NCBI RefSeq assembly: GCF_003086775.1
Contig: NZ_CP026001.1
Location: 2,630,407-2,694,406 of the forward strand
DNA: 64,000 bases
Direction: 5' to 3'
Source: Stenotrophomonas sp. ZAC14D1_NAIMI4_1
Lineage (GTDB): Bacteria; Pseudomonadota; Gammaproteobacteria; Xanthomonadales; Xanthomonadaceae
The notes below the pieces were generated by a model that saw only the letters and a list, made by a program, of their open reading frames with translations, did no database searches and had not been told where the DNA came from. Positions 58,043 through 64,000 of the stretch are shown here, in pieces (position 1 is the stretch's first letter; every line of letters begins with the position of its first letter). A program made the position numbers and the translations under genes.

Positions 58043-58963
58043 TCAACGGTGGGCCAGCGCGTACTCCAGCGCCGAGCGCACCGCCGCCACCTGCGCGTCG
58101 TTGCACTGCTCCGGCGTCGCCCGCGGGCTGTCCGGGTAGACCTCGGTGGTGGTGGTGTACTTCGCACCGGTGATGCCCGCGCACAGCGCCAGCTTCACCA
58201 GCGGGTACTCGATGACGCCGTGGGCGACCACCGGCGAACCGATGATCTCGTTCTTCTCGTCGGCCGGAGCGATGTGGGTCACCTGCTCCACTGCGGCGAT
58301 CACCGCCTGCTGGAACGCCGGCTGCGGGTTCTCGCTGTCATCGACCAGATAGAAGCCATCGGGAATCAGGCCCGGTTCGAACGGCTTGCCATCGCGCGCA
58401 GCCAGCGCCGGGCGGAACTCGCTCTCGTCGCTGTCGGTGGTCTCGTGCAGGTCGATGTGCAGCACGAACTGCCCCTTGTACGGGGCGATCAGCGCGATGA
58501 CGGCGGTCGATTCACGGGCCGGGCCATCAGCGCGGAAATTGCGGTTCGGGTCGATCGCATCGTAGTTCCAGCGGTTGATGCGCTCGAAGCCCCACGGGTT
58601 CACGCACGGCGCCACCAGCAGGTTGGCCTTGCCGGCGTAGTCGGCCGCGTGCTGCTCCAGGAAATCCAGCGCCCCCATCACGCCGCTGGTTTCGTAGCCG
58701 TGCACGCCACCGGTGACCAGCGCCGCCGGCAGGGCCGGGTTCCAGTCGTGGCTGCGCAGGGCGAACAGGGTGTAGGACTCACCGGCATAGTCGAGCTGGC
58801 CATAGGCCACCTTCTCGAAGCGGCCGGCCAGCGCTTCGATGCGCGGCAGCACTTCCTGGTCATAGCGGCGCAGGCGCTGCTGGCGGCCGCGCCACTGCTC
58901 CCGTTCCGCCGTGCCCCACGGCTGGCCAGAGGTTCCGACGGGATAGAAAGCGGCAGTGGACAT
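58043..58963 (-). CDS. M14 family zinc metallopeptidase, paralogue of 19754-20671
   Basis: 306 residues. Zn ligands His and Glu in GGVHGYETSGVMG and His in HIDLHETTDS; catalytic Glu in TTTEVYPDSPRAT. AIDPNRNF and VAPCVNPWGFERINRWN parallel the other copy. Sequences of the two are similar along the full length, differing mainly in the C-terminal half. No signal peptide; cytoplasmic. One of them may act on short acyl-amino acids or peptides. Confidence 0.88.
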   Translation of the reverse strand: MSTAAFYPVGTSGQPWGTAEREQWRGRQQRLRRYDQEVLPRIEALAGRFEKVAYGQLDYAGESYTLFALRSHDWNPALPAALVTGGVHGYETSGVMGALDFLEQHAADYAGKANLLVAPCVNPWGFERINRWNYDAIDPNRNFRADGPARESTAVIALIAPYKGQFVLHIDLHETTDSDESEFRPALAARDGKPFEPGLIPDGFYLVDDSENPQPAFQQAVIAAVEQVTHIAPADEKNEIIGSPVVAHGVIEYPLVKLALCAGITGAKYTTTTEVYPDSPRATPEQCNDAQVAAVRSALEYALAHR

Positions 58964-59068
58964 GGCAGATCTCGGCAGTCAGGAAACAATCTTCCACTTT
59001 ACCACCGGGCCATTCAGGCCACGGCCGCGCCACCCCCGAAAGACGCATTCCATTGGCGAATGGAATCA

Positions 59069-59086
59069 GCAATAATTCTCATTTAC
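59069..59086. promoter_or_regulatory. Fur box upstream of the FecA-like receptor
   Basis: GCAATAATTCTCATTTAC, a good match to the Fur consensus (A/T-rich palindrome around AATTCTCATT), 22 bases before the ATG. Indicates iron repression of the receptor gene. Confidence 0.7.
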
Positions 59087-59107
59087 GACCCTTCCGCGCC
59101 CGCCTCC

Positions 59108-61183
59108 ATGCCCTTCCGAATCCTGCCCCCGGCCCGCCTGCCCCTGGCCGCCGCCCTGACCCTGTGCCTGTCCGCCACCGCCTTTGCGCAGGACAGCGCC
59201 ACCACCCTGGACAGCATCCAGGTCTCCGGCAGCTGGCTGGGCACCGGCCTGCACGACAGCGTGAAAAGCTTCGCCGGTGCCCGCACCGTGGTCGACCGCC
59301 AGCGCATCGACGCCAGCGGCGCAGCCAGCATCGGCGATGCCATGCGCCGCATTCCCGGCGTGCAGGTCACCGACAACTCGGGCACGGCCGGCAGCTCGGT
59401 CTCGCTCAACATCGGCGTGCGTGGCCTGACCGGCCGCTACTCGCCACGCTCGACCGTGCTGCTGGACGGCGTGCCGCTGGCAGTGGCGCCCTACGGCCAG
59501 CCGCAGCTCTCGTTTGCCCCGACCAGCCTGTCCAACATCGAGTCCATCGACGTGGTGCGCGGCGGCGGCGCGGTGCGCTACGGGCCGCAGAACGTCGGCG
59601 GCATCATCAATTTCAGCACCCGCGCCATCCCCACCGAGGCCGGCCTGCACGGCGAAGCCGGCGTGCGCTACACCGCCTACGACCACGGCGGTGGTGACAG
59701 CACCCAGTACAACGCCTTCCTCGGCGGTACCGGCGACAACGGCCTGGGCATGGCCCTGCTGTACTCGGGCCAGGACGGCCGCGGCTGGCGCCAGGGCAGC
59801 GATGACCGCTTCGACGACCTCGCGCTGAAGTTCGCCTATGCCATCGACGAGCAGCAGGAGCTGCGCGCGAAATTGTCGTACTACGATGTGCGCTCGCTGA
59901 CCCCGGGCGGCCTGACCCGCGCCCAGTACGAGGCCGATCCGTTCCAGAACACCCGCCCCACCGATTTCTGGAAAGGCCACCGCACCGGCATCGACCTGGG
60001 CTACACCAATACCCTGTCGGCCAACAGCGAATTTGAAGTGCTGGCGTATTACAACGAAAGCAACCGCGCCAGCTCGCTCATCAACGCTGCCAACACCCAG
60101 CTGACCGTGCAGCCGCGCGATTACCGCGTGCTGGGCATCGAGCCGCGCTACACCCAGCGCCTGCGCTGGGGCAGCACGGTGCATGACATCACCGCCGGCT
60201 ACCGCTTCCTGCGCGAGCGCGGCAACGACCGCAGCTACACCGTGGTCCGCCGCACCGGCGTGGAAAGCGCCATCACCCGCTTCGACAACGCCACCGATGC
60301 GCACGCCTTCTACGTCGACGACCGCATCGCCGTGGGCCAGTGGCGCATCACGCCGGGCGTGCGCATGGAGTGGATCGACATGGACCGCCGCCAGGCCGGC
60401 GGCGGCACCACCTTCAGCAGCCGCAACGACAAGGCGCTGCCGTCGATCAACATCGCCTACCTGCTGACCCCGCAGCTGACCGTGTTCGGCAACTACACCA
60501 CCTCGTTCGGGCCGGTGCAGAACATCCAGCTGAATTCGCAGACCGCCAGCAACCCGCTGAACCCGGAAGTGGCCAAGACCACCGAGCTGGGTGCGCGCTG
60601 GCAGGACGGCGCCCTGCGCGCGGAAGTGACCGTGTTCAAGATGCGCTTCGACAACCAGATCCAGCAGGTGCCGGGCATCACCCCGCCGACCTTCCAGAAC
60701 ATCGGCGCCACCGACCACAAGGGCGTGGAGAGCGCGCTGGAGTACCGTTTCGCCGAGGACAGCGCACTGGCCGGGCTCGAGCTGTACGCGAACTACACCT
60801 GGACCAAGGCGATCCAGCAGTCCGGCGACAACCGCGGCCTGGACGTGCCCTTCTACTCGCGCGACACCGACAGCATCGGCGCCCGCTACGCCCTCGCCGC
60901 CTGGACCTTCAACGTCTCCAGCACGCACCAGAGCGGGCAGTTCTCCGATGCGGCCAACACCTGGGCCGAGAGCGCCGATGCGCGCGTGGGCCGGGTGCCG
61001 GGCGTTCGACTGTTGAACGCGCAGGTGGCCTGGCAGGTGCCGGGCCTGGCTGACAGCGAGATCGCGCTGGGCGTGAACAACCTGGCCGACAAGCGCTGGT
61101 ACACCCGCAACGTCGACGGCAACGCCGGGCGCATGGTGGCCGCGCCGCGCACCTTCTACGTGCAGGGCCGCTACCGCTTCTGA
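59108..61183 (+). CDS. TonB-dependent receptor, FecA-like (ferric dicitrate type)
   Basis: 691 residues. Signal peptide (LPLAAALTLCLSATAFA), then directly a TonB box-like stretch and plug domain: STVLLDGVPLAVAPYGQPQL and DVVRGGGAVRYGPQNVGGII match E. coli FecA. The barrel ends in YVQGRYRF. The N-terminal signalling domain of FecA is missing and no FecIR-type sigma factor or anti-sigma genes are near, so it transports without transcription signalling. Imports an iron chelate, probably citrate, under Fur control. Confidence 0.88.
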   Translation: MPFRILPPARLPLAAALTLCLSATAFAQDSATTLDSIQVSGSWLGTGLHDSVKSFAGARTVVDRQRIDASGAASIGDAMRRIPGVQVTDNSGTAGSSVSLNIGVRGLTGRYSPRSTVLLDGVPLAVAPYGQPQLSFAPTSLSNIESIDVVRGGGAVRYGPQNVGGIINFSTRAIPTEAGLHGEAGVRYTAYDHGGGDSTQYNAFLGGTGDNGLGMALLYSGQDGRGWRQGSDDRFDDLALKFAYAIDEQQELRAKLSYYDVRSLTPGGLTRAQYEADPFQNTRPTDFWKGHRTGIDLGYTNTLSANSEFEVLAYYNESNRASSLINAANTQLTVQPRDYRVLGIEPRYTQRLRWGSTVHDITAGYRFLRERGNDRSYTVVRRTGVESAITRFDNATDAHAFYVDDRIAVGQWRITPGVRMEWIDMDRRQAGGGTTFSSRNDKALPSINIAYLLTPQLTVFGNYTTSFGPVQNIQLNSQTASNPLNPEVAKTTELGARWQDGALRAEVTVFKMRFDNQIQQVPGITPPTFQNIGATDHKGVESALEYRFAEDSALAGLELYANYTWTKAIQQSGDNRGLDVPFYSRDTDSIGARYALAAWTFNVSSTHQSGQFSDAANTWAESADARVGRVPGVRLLNAQVAWQVPGLADSEIALGVNNLADKRWYTRNVDGNAGRMVAAPRTFYVQGRYRF

Positions 61184-61245
61184 ACCACCAGCCGCCCGAT
61201 GCGGTGAGGGCAGCGATCACGGTGGCGGCGTATCATGCCGCCACC

Positions 61246-63018
61246 ATGTCCTCCCACGCTTCGCCATCCCGCCTGCATCTGGCCTTCCAGGGCCTGCGCC
61301 TGCGCCTGCGCGGCAGCGACCTGTGGTTCATCGCCCTCGCCCTGGTGGTCGGCCTGCTCGCCGGCGGCCTGACCCTGCTGCAATCGGGCATCGCGCGCTG
61401 GCTGCAGGCCGCGCTGTACGGCCTGGATGAAGGCATCCGCCTGAGCTCCCTGCCCTCGCTGCCGTGGACCGCCCTGCTGGTGCTGCCGCTGGGCGGCCTG
61501 CTGGTCGGCCTGGTCGCGCTGGCCGCCACCCGCCTCAAGCGCCCGCTGCTCGATGCGGTGGAGGCCAACGCCCTGCACGGCGGCCGCATGTCGATGCGCG
61601 ACAACCTGATCGTGCTGACCCAGACCCTGATCTCCAACGGCTGCGGCGCATCGGTGGGCCTGGAGGCGTCGTACACGCAGATGGGTGCCGGCAGCGGCTC
61701 GCAGCTGGGCCGGGTGATGCGCCTGCGCCGCAATGACGTGCGCATCCTGGTCGGTGCCGGTTCGGCCGGTGCCATCGCCGCCGCCTTCGGTGCGCCCCTG
61801 GCTGGCGCGTTCTACGCCTTCGAGATCGTGATCGGTGCCTACACGCCCGCCGCACTGGCACCGGTGGCCGTGGCTGCACTGGCCGGTGCCTTCGTGGCAG
61901 ACCAGGCCGGCATCGACGCCTATCTGCTGCCGGCCGCATCCACCATCGACGTGCGCGCCGCCGACTACGCCATCTACGGCCTGCTCGGCTGCTGCTGCGC
62001 CATGGTCGGCATCCTGGTGATGCGCCTGATCGCTTCGATCGAAGGCACGGTCAAGCGCAGCCCGCTGCCGCTGTGGGGCCGCCCGGTGCTCGGCGGCCTG
62101 CTGCTGATTCCGCTGGCGATGGCCAGCCCGCAGGTGCTGTCTTCCGGCCATGGCGCGCTGCACCTGGACCTGACCACCCACCTGCCGCTGATCTGGATCG
62201 GCGCCCTGCTGACCCTCAAGTGCCTGGCCTCGGGCATCTCGCTGGGCTTCGGCTTCCGCGGCGGGCTGTTCTTCGCCTCGCTGTTCATGGGCACGCTGGT
62301 CGGCGCCCTGTTTGCCGGCCTGCTGGCGATGGCCACCGGCGTGCCGGTGATCGATGCCACTTCGGCTGCTCTGGCCGGCATGGCCGCGCTGGCGGCCGCC
62401 GTGGTCGGCGCACCGATGACCATGGCCATGCTGGTGCTGGAGGGCACCCACGACTTCCTGCTGACCAGCGTGGTGATGAGCGCTGTGCTGGTGTCCAGCA
62501 CGCTGGTGCGGCAGTGGTTCGGCTATTCGTTCTCCACCTGGCGCATGCATCTGCGCGGGGAAACCATCAAGAGCGCGCGCGACGTGGGCTGGGTGCAGAA
62601 CCTCAATGCCGGGCGGATGATGCGCAAGGGCGTGGCCACCGCACCGGCCGACCTGGATACGGCCTCGTTCCGCCAGCGCTTCCCGCTGGGTTCGGGCGGC
62701 CGCGTGATCCTCGTGGACAGCGAAGGCCAATACGCCGGCATCGTGCAGATTCCGCGCATGTACGGCGATGGCGTGAAGCCGGATGCGGTGGTGGGCGACT
62801 ATGCCGAGAACCGCGACGTTGCGCTGGCCGCCAACGCCAACGTGGTGGCGGTGATGCAGCGCTTCGACCAGACCCAGGCCGACGAACTGGCGGTGGTAGC
62901 CAGTGATGGCCAGGTGCTGGGCGTGGTCTCCGAAGCGTTCGTGCGCAAGCGCTACGCCGAAGAGCTGGACAAGCGCCAGCGCGAGTTGATGGGCGAACGC
63001 GTCGACGACAGCGATTGA
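61246..63018 (+). CDS. Voltage-gated chloride channel (ClC) family protein with CBS tail
   Basis: 590 residues. About ten to twelve helices to residue 440, then a CBS-type domain pair from about 450 onward (RVILVDSEGQYAGIVQIPRM, and LAVVASDGQVLGVVSEAFVR). The gating-Glu region reads NGCGASVGLEA, and GFRGGLFFASLFMG is in place of the GxFxP motif. The canonical GSGIP anion filter is not visible near residues 100-110. It could be a Cl-/H+ or F- transporter; the atypical filter leaves ion selectivity open. Confidence 0.83.
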   Translation: MSSHASPSRLHLAFQGLRLRLRGSDLWFIALALVVGLLAGGLTLLQSGIARWLQAALYGLDEGIRLSSLPSLPWTALLVLPLGGLLVGLVALAATRLKRPLLDAVEANALHGGRMSMRDNLIVLTQTLISNGCGASVGLEASYTQMGAGSGSQLGRVMRLRRNDVRILVGAGSAGAIAAAFGAPLAGAFYAFEIVIGAYTPAALAPVAVAALAGAFVADQAGIDAYLLPAASTIDVRAADYAIYGLLGCCCAMVGILVMRLIASIEGTVKRSPLPLWGRPVLGGLLLIPLAMASPQVLSSGHGALHLDLTTHLPLIWIGALLTLKCLASGISLGFGFRGGLFFASLFMGTLVGALFAGLLAMATGVPVIDATSAALAGMAALAAAVVGAPMTMAMLVLEGTHDFLLTSVVMSAVLVSSTLVRQWFGYSFSTWRMHLRGETIKSARDVGWVQNLNAGRMMRKGVATAPADLDTASFRQRFPLGSGGRVILVDSEGQYAGIVQIPRMYGDGVKPDAVVGDYAENRDVALAANANVVAVMQRFDQTQADELAVVASDGQVLGVVSEAFVRKRYAEELDKRQRELMGERVDDSD

Positions 63019-63021
63019 CGT

Positions 63022-63093
63022 CCATCCACGCATGGCGTGGATCTACTGCCACAGATCCGGTTGATTCAGTAGATCCACGCCATGCGTGGATGG
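63022..63093. repeat. SMAG dimer after the ClC gene
   Basis: ATCCACGCATGGCGTGGAT with CTAC on the left and GTAGATCCACGCCATGCGTG with GATGG on the right: the pair is back to back. Confidence 0.87.
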
Positions 63094-63108
63094 CAGAACC
63101 TGCGGCCG

Positions 63109-63372
63109 CTACAGTGCCTCGCCTGCATCGGCCAGGCGTGATTCGATCAGCGCGTACCACTGCTGCAGCGTGTCGATCAGCATGTCCATCTCGGCATCGG
63201 CACGTTGCGCGCGCCCGCTGCGCAGGCAGGCCTGCGCGTCCTGCAGCTGGGTGAGGAACCCGGCCACGGTGTCGGCCTGCAGGATCAGGCCGGGAAGGCG
63301 CCGGCCGGGAAGGCGCACCACTGAATGGTTGCCAAGCTGGCCATACACGCTGACTGTGGTTTCCGTCTTCAT
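63109..63372 (-). CDS. Small DUF6959-like protein
   Basis: 87 residues from ATG 63372 (63399 and 63411 are alternatives). TVSVYGQLGNHSVVRLPGRR then LPGLILQADTVAGFLTQL resembles DUF6959 (conserved VVRLPGRRFPG and QGDS). Mostly beta strand then a helix (AEMDMLIDTLQQWYALIESR). No signal peptide, no known function. Followed by a SMAG dimer. Confidence 0.65.
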   Translation of the reverse strand: MKTETTVSVYGQLGNHSVVRLPGRRLPGLILQADTVAGFLTQLQDAQACLRSGRAQRADAEMDMLIDTLQQWYALIESRLADAGEAL

Positions 63373-63517
63373 GGACAAGGGCAGGAATTGGGCATTCATC
63401 GCGTGCACCATGGAAAGACCTGGCCCGCCGGCAAGCGGAGATGACGGGGGAGACGCATCCACGCCGGCCGGCGGATCAGGGGGGAAACACGGGCGCCGGC
63501 AGGGCCGGCAGGGGCGC

Positions 63518-64000
63518 TCAGTCGAGCCGGGCGGTACCGGCGATCTGTACGCGGCGGTTCGGCGCCAGGCAGGCGATCAGCTCGCGCTGGCTTCGCTGCG
63601 TGCACTCCACGAGGGGGTCGGCGGCGCCGCGTCCTTCCGCGCTGATGGCCTGTGCAGGTACCCCGCCCTGCACCAGTGCCACCCGCACCGACTCGGCACG
63701 CCGCTGCGACAGCCGCTGGTTGTAGTCGGCGCCGCCGATACGATCGGTGTAGCCGACCACCTGGATCGACTGCACCTGGCTGGCTTCACGCACCTGTGCG
63801 AGCACGCCCTGCACCGCCGTCTGGCCTTCCTGGCTCAGCACGTCGCTGTCGAAGCCGAACAACGCATCGGCGGACAGGCGCAGCGGCTGGGCCGGCAGCG
63901 GCGCAGGCGCGGCTGCAACCGGCGGCGGCGGCGGTGGGTCAAGCACGGCCGCGCAGGCCTGCGGCTTCCAGTGCCCGGCCTGGGCGATGCCCTTGCCGTC
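63518..64000 (-). CDS. OmpA-family protein (partial, N-terminus outside window)
   Basis: At least 160 residues visible. A Pro-rich hinge (LDPPPPPPVAAAPAPLPAQP) leads to an OmpA-like domain: ALFGFDSDVLSQEGQTAVQG, VVGYTDRIGGADYNQRLSQR and PNRRVQIAG are peptidoglycan-binding signatures. A Cys in KPQACAAVLD precedes the hinge. Probably an outer-membrane protein with the barrel encoded beyond the window. Stop at 63518. Confidence 0.88.
   Translation of the reverse strand, partial: DGKGIAQAGHWKPQACAAVLDPPPPPPVAAAPAPLPAQPLRLSADALFGFDSDVLSQEGQTAVQGVLAQVREASQVQSIQVVGYTDRIGGADYNQRLSQRRAESVRVALVQGGVPAQAISAEGRGAADPLVECTQRSQRELIACLAPNRRVQIAGTARLD

Overview
The window is chromosomal DNA of a gammaproteobacterium in the Xanthomonadaceae, almost certainly Stenotrophomonas (S. 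maltophilia group). The reasons are the very high GC content with strong third-position GC bias, the many GTAG-headed palindromic repeats (SMAG elements) between genes, a REP-associated transposase beside them, and a split entB catecholate siderophore locus of the kind reported for S. maltophilia. No tRNA, rRNA, CRISPR array, IS element or prophage was seen. About 57 genes are supported; the first (moeA) and last (an OmpA-family protein) run off the window.

Layout. 1-2579 (minus): molybdenum cofactor operon moaA, a moaC-moaB fusion, moeA. 2774-7937: small proteins, a nucleotide pyrophosphatase/phosphodiesterase lipoprotein and a trypsin-like protease. 8066-18969: a GntR regulator and DUF1330 gene diverging from a nine-gene catabolic operon (DUF1185, hydrolase, flavin reductase, luciferase-like monooxygenase, aldehyde dehydrogenase, NCS1 permease, succinate-semialdehyde dehydrogenase, carboxymuconolactone-decarboxylase-like protein, outer-membrane channel). 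Its enzyme set matches trigonelline (N-methylnicotinate) ring cleavage to succinate. 20842-24742: a four-gene overlapping operon DUF3348, DUF802, OmpA, DUF2894. DUF802 reads as a MotA/TolQ-type membrane protein with a long coiled-coil tail and its partner as a MotB-like protein, so it looks like an uncharacterised ion-driven, ZorAB-like motor. 24755-25473: RAYT transposase within SMAG repeats.

25480-35034 (minus): siderophore operon entS-entC-entE-entB-entB'-entF-entA, every junction overlapping. 35156-40460: a DUF3817 gene, a luciferase-like oxidoreductase, an acetyltransferase, a divergent SDR/LysR pair and a thioredoxin lipoprotein. 41032-42586: sodA operon behind a near-ideal SoxR-type promoter. 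42592-45575: fatty-acid desaturase and ferredoxin reductase with a divergent DesT/FabR regulator. 45928-47846: mntR and mntH with an MntR box. 47927-52221 (minus): nrdA, nrdB, a flavodoxin and a thioredoxin, with a possible NrdR box pair upstream. 52654-64000: quinone reductase, BCCT transporter, glyoxalase-fold protein, mdtJI with a divergent LysR, a second M14 peptidase, a FecA-like receptor with a Fur box, an atypical ClC channel, a small DUF6959-like protein and an OmpA-family fragment.

Themes: metal and oxidative-stress physiology (siderophore, FecA, Mn uptake, SodA, ribonucleotide reductase) and a plant-associated catabolic module. Beyond SMAG repeats, the intergenic DNA holds three copies of a second structured element with a conserved core and differing but still paired stems (40521-40626, 40807-40906, 45751-45852). 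All family calls rest on reading motifs by eye; no database search was possible.
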